Below are positions 1 to 5,588 of a DNA stretch of 5,588 bases, in pieces (position 1 is the first letter of the stretch; each line of letters starts with the position of its first letter). Origin of the DNA: Gammaproteobacteria bacterium UBA2955 (lineage in GTDB: Bacteria > Pseudomonadota > Gammaproteobacteria > Pseudomonadales > Azotimanducaceae). Made by a program: the position numbers and the translations under genes. The stretch lies in assembly GCA_002348825.1 (NCBI GenBank), contig DEBN01000079.1, forward strand, positions 1-5,588, given 5' to 3'. Below the pieces are notes generated by a model. It did no database searches. It was not told the origin of the DNA and saw only the letters and a list, made by a program, of their open reading frames with translations.

Positions 1-323
1 TGCTGCTCAAAGGTCATCCGCCGAGTGTCTTGAGCGCCCGGTATCCAGTGCGGTTTCAAGGCCAGCGCCCATGCCGTTCCTACATTCGGATGCCCAGCAA
101 ACGGCAGCTCAGCCGTGGGCGTAAAAATCCGCACACGGGCCGTATGTGCGGGATTCTTTGGGGGCAATAGGAACGTCGTTTCGGAGTAGTTCATCTCCAG
201 GGCAATGCGCTGCATTTGCTCTGCATCTAGGGTCTCGGCGTGAGGATAGACAGCCAGCGGATTGCCACCAAACGACTGGTCGGAAAACACATCCAGAGTC
301 ATAAAAGACAGGTCGACGGTCAT
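1..323 (-). CDS. PhzF family protein, N-terminal part (runs off the left edge)
   Basis: This is the first 107 codons of a PhzF-family protein, whose full length is usually about 260-300 residues, so well over half lies beyond position 1. PhzF relatives are cytoplasmic diaminopimelate-epimerase-fold enzymes; the founding member isomerises a phenazine precursor, but most homologues have unknown substrates. Visible landmarks are LDVFSD followed by FGGNPLAV (residues 18-25), the NYSET segment with Glu48 at the place of the family's catalytic glutamate, [15 protein letters not shown] (65-79) and VGTAWAL (81-87). I chose the ATG at 323-321; an in-frame ATG at 302-300 (Met8) is also possible, since DVF would then sit at a common distance from the start. 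Neither start has a strong Shine-Dalgarno sequence. The gene is divergent from the MDR oxidoreductase. Nothing here indicates phenazine synthesis, so the phzF symbol is not warranted. The family call is secure and the substrate is unknown. Confidence 0.92.
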   Translation of the reverse strand, partial: MTVDLSFMTLDVFSDQSFGGNPLAVYPHAETLDAEQMQRIALEMNYSETTFLLPPKNPAHTARVRIFTPTAELPFAGHPNVGTAWALALKPHWIPGAQDTRRMTFEQ

Positions 324-430
324 TTTCAGTGTTATGGCCCTATTCTCACCAACGGCAGGAGTGCCTGGGTTAAGATAACTTTAGACAGCGAATTCCCGCG
401 CGAGTTACGAAGCGGCAGGGCCTCGCGTCA

Positions 431-459
431 CCGACAATTTAACGCACTGCGTTTATAGG
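431..459 (+). promoter_or_regulatory. Candidate sigma-70-like promoter for the MDR oxidoreductase gene
   Basis: A -35-like CCGACA (431-436, four matches to TTGACA) and a -10-like TATAGG (454-459, four matches to TATAAT) are separated by 17 bases. They lie just upstream of the ribosome binding site and start codon at 487, which would give a short 5' leader of roughly 20 bases. It is the best-spaced pair I found by eye in this divergent gap. Matches of this quality also arise by chance, so this is only a candidate. I found no equally good promoter for the PhzF gene on the other strand. Confidence 0.33.
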
Positions 460-475
460 CACAAACACTTAGCTT

Positions 476-480
476 AAGGA
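476..480 (+). promoter_or_regulatory. Ribosome binding site that supports a TTG start
   Basis: AAGGA ends six bases before the TTG at 487. This spacing, together with the family-typical N-terminus MKALLF that follows, decides in favour of the rare TTG start codon for the MDR gene. No ATG is available close by. Confidence 0.75.
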
Positions 481-486
481 TTAAAG

Positions 487-1530
487 TTGAAGGCTTTACT
501 CTTCGCCGCTCATGGCAACGCCGATGTCCTGCAATACACCGAGGCGAAGGATCCGCAAGCGGGTGCAGATGATGTCATCGTGCGGGTACGCGCCAGCGCC
601 TTGAACCGCATAGACGTTGTGCAACGCGCAGGTAGCTATACCGTGCCCGGGTTCCGATTGCCGCATATCGGCGGCCTAGATCTCGCCGGCGAAATTGAAT
701 TTCTAGGGGCTAACGCCGCACAAGATACAGCATGGCAAATCGGTGACCACGTGGTTGTTAACCCGTCTCTGAGTAATGTCAGCGCCGCATCGAGCTTGCG
801 CAATCGCGACGATTTATACGGCGATCTGGGTGTTATCGGTCTCAATACCTATGGCGGCCACGCCGAACTGTGCGTGGCTCCAGCCAGCCATCTGCAGCGC
901 CTTCCAGCGTCCATGCCGTTCGCCACAGCCGCGGCTTTTCCGACCGCTTGGATGACAGCGCACCACGGCCTTTTCGCAGTTGGCCAGCTCAAAGAAGGCG
1001 AGGTCGTGCTTATCCACGCGGCGGCCAGCGGCGTTTCTTCAGCCGCGATTCAACTGGCTAAAGCCGCAGGTGCGATCGTTTTGGCGACTGCCGGCAGCGC
1101 CGCAAAGTGTACTCACGCCAGCGCTCTCGGCGCCGACGCTGTCGCCATTAACCGCGACACCGACTTGGTAGATTGGGTGCGCGATCACTCCGGCGGCCAT
1201 GGAGCGAACATGGTCTTTGATCATGTTGGTCCGGCCCTTTGGCAAACGTCGCTCTTCGCAATGGCGCCGCAAGCACGGCTAGTCAGTTGCGGCAACACCA
1301 CCGGTGATTCGGTATCGATACCGTCGCTCGGTCATTTATTTAGCCAGGGGCTGCAGATTCTCGGCAGCGACGCCTATCGCTATTCGGAGTTTGCCCCAGC
1401 CTGGGCGCATTTTTGTGCCAACAACTTCGATCCCTGCATCGATAAAATTTTTGATCTACACGACGGCGCGACGGCACACCGGCGTCTAGAGCAGGATCAG
1501 GCGGTGGGGAAACTCGTGCTGCGTCCCTAA
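487..1530 (+). CDS. MDR-superfamily (zinc-type alcohol dehydrogenase-like) NAD(P)H oxidoreductase lacking zinc ligands
   Basis: This 347-residue cytoplasmic protein has the normal length of a medium-chain dehydrogenase/reductase. An N-terminal GroES-like catalytic domain (about 1-135) is followed by a Rossmann nucleotide-binding domain (about 140-290) and a C-terminal return to the catalytic fold ending GKLVLRP. Family marks are ALNRIDVVQRAG (38-49), GDHVVVNP (86-93), YGGHAEL (122-128), the cofactor loop HAAASGVSSAAIQLAKAAGA (177-196), LGADAVAI (214-221) and GGHGANMVFDHVG (236-248). The loop at 91-118 aligns without gaps to the structural-zinc lobe of zinc ADHs, but its four cysteine positions are Asn97, Ala100, Ser103 and Tyr111. 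The catalytic-zinc positions also appear lost (Asn40 for Cys, Leu64-Asp65 for His-Glu). The cofactor motif carries Ser184 where a Gly is usual. It probably reduces quinones, enones or similar carbonyl compounds with NAD(P)H, by analogy with zinc-free MDR enzymes; the substrate is unknown. The start is TTG with a good AAGGA site. Confidence 0.92.
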   Translation: MKALLFAAHGNADVLQYTEAKDPQAGADDVIVRVRASALNRIDVVQRAGSYTVPGFRLPHIGGLDLAGEIEFLGANAAQDTAWQIGDHVVVNPSLSNVSAASSLRNRDDLYGDLGVIGLNTYGGHAELCVAPASHLQRLPASMPFATAAAFPTAWMTAHHGLFAVGQLKEGEVVLIHAAASGVSSAAIQLAKAAGAIVLATAGSAAKCTHASALGADAVAINRDTDLVDWVRDHSGGHGANMVFDHVGPALWQTSLFAMAPQARLVSCGNTTGDSVSIPSLGHLFSQGLQILGSDAYRYSEFAPAWAHFCANNFDPCIDKIFDLHDGATAHRRLEQDQAVGKLVLRP

Positions 1531-1551
1531 ACCCATAAAACGATAGGCCTG

Positions 1552-2643
1552 CTAACCGATAGCACCCCGATGTGCCAGCGCTTGCATCTCCTCAAGAGAC
1601 AGCCCAAGTTCAGCCAACACCTCGACCGTGTGTTCGCCAAGTTCCGCTGATGGGGTCGGCACCGGGGTCGGCGTGTCGCTGAACCTGACCGCCGCCCGAG
1701 GCTGCAACAACGTACCGCCACGCGGATGCTGCAGCTCCATAACAACACCACTGGCTTGCACCTGAGGATCGTCCAACACCTCACGCCGCCGATTCACGCG
1801 CCCGACCGGAATCTCATTTTCTGCCAGAAGCTGCACTAACTGAGCGGTGTCATAACCGGAGGTGTCAGCCCCCAGATAACTGGAGATGATGGCACCGTCT
1901 TTGGTTTCGCTGACTTCGCACATATCGGCAAGATCCGGCGAAAAATTTATGCCCTGACCCTTAAAACTATAATTCCACATCAAGTCAGGCCAATTAAAAT
2001 ACAGTGCTGTATCCAACATCGACAATTGCACATGTTGGCCACCCGCCCCGCGCTCTCGAGCCAGCAAAGCGGCAGTAATGCCCTGAGCTGCAGTCAGCGC
2101 AGTGACTTTGTCATAGATAATTGTGCGCACCATTTGTAAATCTCCAGCGCCCGCGCCCGCCTGATGCGAGTCAAGCAAACCGCTGACGCCCTGAATCACA
2201 TAGTCATAGACTTTCTGATCGGCCAGTGGCCCAAACTCGCCCATGCCGTTGATTGAGGCGTAGATCAGATTCGGATTTATCGTCCGCAAGGATTCGTAAT
2301 CCAAGCCCAGCCGCGCCATCTTCCCGGGACGATAATTCTGTAGAACCACATCCGCATCGCGGGCCAAACTCAGCACCAGATCGCGGCCGGCGGCGACTTT
2401 GAGGTTTATCGCCACCGAGCGCTTGTTACGATTAATCATGGCGTAGATCGCACTCAGACCGTTGCGACTGGCACCCAGTCCACGAATACCGTCGCCCCAT
2501 CCCGGCGGTTCAATTTTGATGACATCCGCGCCCTGATCAGCGAGCACTACCGCGGCCATTGGCCCCGATACAACAGAGGACAAATCCAGCACTCGAAACC
2601 CCGACAAAGGTCCCTTGTGCTCGTTGGTGTCCTGCTCGCTCAT
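1552..2643 (-). CDS. Class III CoA-transferase (CaiB/BaiF family), shortened in the small domain
   Basis: This 363-residue protein belongs to the family III CoA-transferases and related acyl-CoA racemases, which move CoA between carboxylic acids in the cytoplasm. Numbering from the chosen ATG (2643-2641), the marks are GPLSGFRVLDLSSVVSGPMA (11-30), DQGADVIKIEPPGWGD (36-51), NRNKRSVAINLK (71-82), NYRPGKMARLGLDYE (103-117), VYDYVIQGVSGL (146-157), IIYDKVT with Asp178 at the expected catalytic aspartate, ALLARERGAGGQHVQLSMLD (192-211), IPVGRVN (278-284) and LGEHT (335-339). The family is usually about 380-420 residues; here the stretch between ETKDG and IPVGRV is about 40 residues shorter than I expect. 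An open frame continues 31 codons upstream to a TTG at 2736, but that low-complexity extension has no family resemblance, so I reject it. The Shine-Dalgarno sequence at the ATG is poor: the nearest GAGGG is 16 bases away. The gene converges on the MDR gene with 21 bases between the stops. Donor and acceptor acids are unknown. Confidence 0.92.
   Translation of the reverse strand: MSEQDTNEHKGPLSGFRVLDLSSVVSGPMAAVVLADQGADVIKIEPPGWGDGIRGLGASRNGLSAIYAMINRNKRSVAINLKVAAGRDLVLSLARDADVVLQNYRPGKMARLGLDYESLRTINPNLIYASINGMGEFGPLADQKVYDYVIQGVSGLLDSHQAGAGAGDLQMVRTIIYDKVTALTAAQGITAALLARERGAGGQHVQLSMLDTALYFNWPDLMWNYSFKGQGINFSPDLADMCEVSETKDGAIISSYLGADTSGYDTAQLVQLLAENEIPVGRVNRRREVLDDPQVQASGVVMELQHPRGGTLLQPRAAVRFSDTPTPVPTPSAELGEHTVEVLAELGLSLEEMQALAHRGAIG
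1846..1867. repeat. Short direct repeat inside the CoA-transferase gene
   Basis: GGTGTCA occurs at 1846-1852 and again at 1861-1867, exactly 15 bases apart and so in frame. It encodes the two Asp-Thr pairs in DTSGYDT (residues 260-266). It lies where the small domain appears shortened, which makes it a possible trace of slippage or deletion, although a 7-base repeat can occur by chance. Confidence 0.5.
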
Positions 2644-2843
2644 GAGTGTTAGTTTAGTACCCTCAGCACGACGGCGATAGCTATTGCTCCTAACCCAAAT
2701 ACCACCAACAGCCGCCGCTGCAGCTTTCAAAACCAATGATTCGTTGTTAGCGTAGCGCGCCTAAATTAAGCCCCTGTGCGGCAACGGCTTCGTCGGACTC
2801 GCCCACATAAAGGACTGTTGTTCCAAGCGAAAGAGGACTCCCC
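2644..2843. other. Divergent intergenic region between the CoA-transferase and DUF885 genes
   Basis: These 200 bases separate two genes that point away from each other, so the promoters for both should lie here. I looked on both strands for spaced -35/-10 pairs and found none convincing. For example, TTGTTA at 2744-2749 and TAAATT at 2762-2767 are only 12 bases apart. The part at 2644-2736 is an open frame continuous with the CoA-transferase, but it reads as alanine-rich and basic sequence unlike the family. No RNA gene or clear terminator hairpin is visible. Confidence 0.6.
2831..2837 (+). promoter_or_regulatory. Ribosome binding site of the DUF885 gene
   Basis: AAGAGGA ends six bases before the ATG at 2844. 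This is a good purine-rich site at standard distance and supports that start, which also places the hydrophobic signal sequence directly at the N-terminus. Confidence 0.75.
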
Positions 2844-4709
2844 ATGATCGTTTCCTTGAATAAAAAATCTCTACTGGCTGCCCTGCTTGTGGTCCTGTGC
2901 AGCGGCTGCGACAACACCACTGATCGCTCACCTGCTAAAACCGAAGCGCCAGCGGCAAGCTTAAGTCTTAACCAATGGTTCGACGCGCGTTACGAGGAAG
3001 AATTGCAATTCTCTCCAATTGAGCTCAGCTTCCTTGGCCGTAAAGACCGCAATGACGAATTAGGCTCATTCTCCTACGAATCATTCAATAAAAAACTCGC
3101 TTGGAAGAAGCAGACCGTGGAGACACTGCGGCAACAGTACGACTACGCGTCTCTGACTCCGGCAGAACAAATATCCTACGACATCTGGGTGTACCAATAT
3201 GAGCAGGCGGCAGCGTCAGCAGAGTACTTTTACAACGGTCTCAGTTTCGATCAGATGCGGGGCATTCAGAGTTATATACCAACCTTTTTAATTAACTTTC
3301 ATCGCGTGGAAGACGAAAGCGACCTGCGCGCCTACATCGCCCGCATCAAAGACGTGGCACCGCGCATGCAGGAGATGTTAGACATCGCCCAACAAAGCGC
3401 CGACGCGGGCGTCGTGTCCCCGGGCTTCGCGCTCGACGGGGTGATCGAACAGGCCTCGGCCATCATTGCTGGTCGCCCATTCGTAGACAATTCCGAGGCC
3501 GACAGCGATCTGTGGGCCGATTTCCAACAGGAAACCCAAAAGTTGGTCGCGCAACAAAAGATCACCCAGAAGGTGGCAGACGAGTTGATGCGAGATGCCA
3601 AAACCGCGTTGCAGAAGCACTTCCTGCCCACCTACCAAGGCATCATCGCGTGGGCAGAGACGCAAAAAGACCGAGCGCCAGAAGTCGTCACTGGGGTCGG
3701 AAACCAACCAAACGGTGCGGCGTACTACAAACACCGTTTAGCCACTCAGACCACCACGTCGCTCAGTGCCGACGAAATTCATCAGATCGGTTTGGATGAA
3801 ATCGACCGTCTTCGTAAAGAGATGCAAAGCGTCATGGATGAAGTCAAGTTCGACGGCGATTTGGCAGCGTTTTTTGAGCATGTTCGAGACGGCGCATGGA
3901 ACTACTACCCAAATACGGACGCGGGCCGCGCTGCTTACATAACTGACGCGACTGCAGCGATCGAAAATATCAAAACCGAGCTGCCGCAGTTTTTCGGCTT
4001 GCTACCTAAAGCCGATCTCGTCGTGAAGCGTGTGGAAGCGTTTCGCGAGCAGGATGGCGCCGCCCAGCACTATTACCCGGGCACCCCAGACGGCTCGCGT
4101 TCGGGTACCTACTACGCACATTTGTCGGACATGAATGCCATGCCGAAAAATCAGCTGGAAGTCATCGCCTACCATGAAGGTTTGCCTGGACATCACATGC
4201 AGATTTCCATCGCACAGGAATTAACCGGGGTACCGCAGTTTCGTACTCAGGCAGGATTTACTGCGTACAGCGAAGGCTGGGCGCTTTACTCCGAGGTTCT
4301 GGCCAGAGAAATACCCGGCACCTACACCGACCCTTACAACCGCTTTGGTCAACTGACCTCGGAAATGTGGCGTGCCATTCGCTTAGTAGTAGACACCGGT
4401 TTGCATGCAAAAGGTTGGACCGAGCAACAGGCGATTGACTATTTTATGCAGAATTCTCCGGAACCTCTTGAAAGCGTCACCTCGGAAATACGCCGGTACA
4501 TCGTCATGCCGGGGCAAGCCACGAGCTATAAAATCGGCATGCTGAAGATCCAAGAACTCCGAACAAAAGCCGAGAAGACTTTGGGCGCGCAATTCGACAT
4601 ACGCGGTTTTCACGACGCGGTACTCGGTGGCGGCGCCATGCCATTGCCGATTCTCGAACGAGTCATCGATCAGTGGATAGCATCGGTGGCCGCCACAGAT
4701 GCAGCATAA
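2844..4709 (+). CDS. DUF885 family exported lipoprotein, metallopeptidase-like
   Basis: This complete 621-residue DUF885 protein has the usual length for the family. Residues 1-22 look like a lipoprotein signal: basic KK at 7-8, a hydrophobic stretch LLAALLVVL, then CSGC with Cys22 as the probable lipidated residue. Cys at -3 is atypical, so lipidation is likely but not certain; Asp23-Asn24 after it would favour inner-membrane retention under the E. coli sorting rule. The mature part carries YYPGTPDGSRSGTYY (about 409-423), the metal-site-like AYHEGLPGHHMQ with His444, Glu445, His450 and His451, AYSEGWALYSE with Glu477 and Glu484, RLVVDTGLHAKGW (513-525) and RYIVMPGQATSYKIG (551-565). The HE-x4-HH motif plus a downstream Glu is what is expected of a zinc-peptidase-like fold, and DUF885 is generally placed near such peptidases. 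Cleavage of peptides in the periplasm is therefore inferred; the substrate is unknown. It precedes the DUF3089 gene by 27 bases, probably in one operon. Confidence 0.94.
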   Translation: MIVSLNKKSLLAALLVVLCSGCDNTTDRSPAKTEAPAASLSLNQWFDARYEEELQFSPIELSFLGRKDRNDELGSFSYESFNKKLAWKKQTVETLRQQYDYASLTPAEQISYDIWVYQYEQAAASAEYFYNGLSFDQMRGIQSYIPTFLINFHRVEDESDLRAYIARIKDVAPRMQEMLDIAQQSADAGVVSPGFALDGVIEQASAIIAGRPFVDNSEADSDLWADFQQETQKLVAQQKITQKVADELMRDAKTALQKHFLPTYQGIIAWAETQKDRAPEVVTGVGNQPNGAAYYKHRLATQTTTSLSADEIHQIGLDEIDRLRKEMQSVMDEVKFDGDLAAFFEHVRDGAWNYYPNTDAGRAAYITDATAAIENIKTELPQFFGLLPKADLVVKRVEAFREQDGAAQHYYPGTPDGSRSGTYYAHLSDMNAMPKNQLEVIAYHEGLPGHHMQISIAQELTGVPQFRTQAGFTAYSEGWALYSEVLAREIPGTYTDPYNRFGQLTSEMWRAIRLVVDTGLHAKGWTEQQAIDYFMQNSPEPLESVTSEIRRYIVMPGQATSYKIGMLKIQELRTKAEKTLGAQFDIRGFHDAVLGGGAMPLPILERVIDQWIASVAATDAA

Positions 4710-4736
4710 CCCGATGTTGCAGCCACGGGTGCTCTA

Positions 4737-5588
4737 ATGAAAATACTGCGCAATGTCTTTTTCGGGCTCACCGGTCTGGTGCTCGTTAGTCTCGCTCTGA
4801 TCTACGCCACAGGTAACGGCATGCTATTGAGCATGGGCTGGACGGTAGCTTTTGGCGGCCCCAGCCTGCCCTTTGACCCGACAGACGTTGCACCCGCGCC
4901 AGATTATGCAGCGGCCGACAATTGGGCCGCGCTACCCAGCCGAGCAGGTGTTGAGGACCGCATGCCTGCTGGCGTTGACGACGCAGATGTACAAGACAGT
5001 GCGGCCGTAGACGTTTTCTTTATCCATCCCACCGGCTACCTATCCGGAGACACCTGGACATTCTTCATGGACCCTGAATCAAGGGCCGAAGAAAACACTC
5101 AGTGGATGATGGCCAATCAAGCCAGCACTTTCAGCAGCTGCTGCAAGATCTACGCACCCAGGTACCGCCAGGCCAACATTTTCGCCTACCTGCGCGGCAA
5201 CGAAATTCGCGAACAGGCCCTAGGTTTTGCGTACCAAGATGTCGAACGCGCGTTTCAGTACTTTTTGCAGCACTACAGTAAGGGCCGACCATTCATCCTT
5301 GCAGGACATAGTCAGGGCTCTCATCATGGCATCCGCCTGCTCGATCAGGTAATCGACGGCACACCCTTAGCCAAGCGGTTAGTGGCGGCCTATATCATCG
5401 GCGGCGGCGTGCCAGGCGTGACCGCCATGGCGCAGACCAACTTCGAAAAAATGCGAGATGTGGGCCTATGCAGAAGCGCCACCGATCTAGGTTGCGCGGT
5501 GCATTGGGACACCTACAGCGAAGCGGTGATCGAGCAAGAGCTTCCGAACAACATCGGAAATGTCTGCACGAACCCTCTGAGCTGGGAA
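4737..5588 (+). CDS. DUF3089 family alpha/beta hydrolase, membrane-anchored, N-terminal part (runs off the right edge)
   Basis: This frame stays open for 284 codons to the end of the window. It starts at an ATG 27 bases after the DUF885 stop; upstream there is only a weak GGG-containing site (4727-4729), so translation may depend partly on coupling with or proximity to the first gene. Residues 6-25 form one hydrophobic segment after a short basic start, a likely signal anchor placing the rest outside the inner membrane. Family marks are VDVFFIHPTGYLSG (91-104), NQASTFSSCCKIYAPRYRQA (127-146), AYQDVERAFQYFL (165-177), the nucleophile elbow FILAGHSQGS with Ser192 as the presumed catalytic serine, LVAAYIIGGGVP (215-226), a Cys-containing GLCRSATDLGCAVHWDTYSE (243-262) and VCTNPLSW (276-283). 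The expected length is nearer 360-400 residues, so the C-terminal part, with the probable catalytic His, is missing. A serine hydrolase or esterase activity is inferred; the substrate is unknown. Confidence 0.88.
   Translation, partial: MKILRNVFFGLTGLVLVSLALIYATGNGMLLSMGWTVAFGGPSLPFDPTDVAPAPDYAAADNWAALPSRAGVEDRMPAGVDDADVQDSAAVDVFFIHPTGYLSGDTWTFFMDPESRAEENTQWMMANQASTFSSCCKIYAPRYRQANIFAYLRGNEIREQALGFAYQDVERAFQYFLQHYSKGRPFILAGHSQGSHHGIRLLDQVIDGTPLAKRLVAAYIIGGGVPGVTAMAQTNFEKMRDVGLCRSATDLGCAVHWDTYSEAVIEQELPNNIGNVCTNPLSWE

Noticed and set aside
1..323. Evidence for a phenazine biosynthesis cluster
   Set aside because: Only a PhzF-family homologue is present; most such proteins have nothing to do with phenazines and no other phz gene is in the window.
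240..458. A 72-codon open frame on the plus strand
   Set aside because: It overlaps the start of the PhzF gene on the opposite strand, has no family resemblance and contains the candidate promoter for the MDR gene.
1531..1551. A terminator between the convergent MDR and CoA-transferase genes
   Set aside because: The 21 bases hold no hairpin beyond the short AGGCCT palindrome and no T-tract on either strand, so I cannot support one.
1527..1784. An 85-codon open frame on the minus strand overlapping the end of the CoA-transferase
   Set aside because: It is an out-of-frame shadow rich in Arg and Cys, overlapping a gene whose correct frame is clear from its motifs.
2644..2736. A 31-codon N-terminal extension of the CoA-transferase from a TTG start
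   Set aside because: No ribosome binding site precedes the TTG, the added residues are alanine-rich and basic and unlike the family, and the ATG at 2643 gives a normal N-terminus.
2744..2767. TTGTTA and TAAATT as a promoter for the DUF885 gene
   Set aside because: The two hexamers are 12 bases apart, too close for a sigma-70 promoter.
3378..3734. A 118-codon open frame antisense to the DUF885 gene
   Set aside because: It lies wholly inside a well-conserved DUF885 gene and its protein shows no recognisable motif; a second antisense frame at 3332-3631 is rejected for the same reason.

Overview
The window looks like ordinary chromosomal DNA from a proteobacterium, most likely a gammaproteobacterium of marine or aquatic type. 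The evidence is moderately GC-rich coding sequence, Shine-Dalgarno-led genes, an exported DUF885 lipoprotein and a CaiB/BaiF CoA-transferase of the kind common in heterotrophic, lipid- and aromatic-degrading lineages. The taxonomic guess is an inference from gene content only. I see no rRNA, tRNA, CRISPR array, insertion sequence, integrase or phage gene.

Layout, left to right: (1) 1-323, minus strand, the N-terminal third of a PhzF-family isomerase-like protein that runs off the left edge. (2) 324-486, a divergent intergenic region with one plausible sigma-70-like promoter and a good ribosome binding site for the next gene. (3) 487-1530, plus strand, an MDR-superfamily NAD(P)H-dependent oxidoreductase with a TTG start. 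It keeps the loop that normally carries the structural zinc, but all four zinc cysteines are replaced. (4) 1552-2643, minus strand, a class III (CaiB/BaiF) CoA-transferase, convergent with the MDR gene across only 21 bases and apparently missing about 40 residues of its small domain. (5) 2644-2843, a second divergent intergenic region. (6) 2844-4709, plus strand, a complete DUF885 protein with a lipoprotein-like signal sequence and a metallopeptidase-like HE-x4-HH motif. (7) 4737-5588, plus strand, the start of a DUF3089 alpha/beta hydrolase with an N-terminal membrane anchor, 27 bases behind the DUF885 gene and running off the right edge.

Functionally, the last two genes look like one transcription unit encoding two envelope-facing hydrolases. 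The MDR oxidoreductase and the CoA-transferase could both act on acyl or enone intermediates, but they face each other and are probably transcribed separately, so a shared pathway is not shown. I did not find a convincing new multi-gene system. The most interesting points are the zinc-stripped MDR protein, the internally shortened CoA-transferase and the DUF885-DUF3089 pair.
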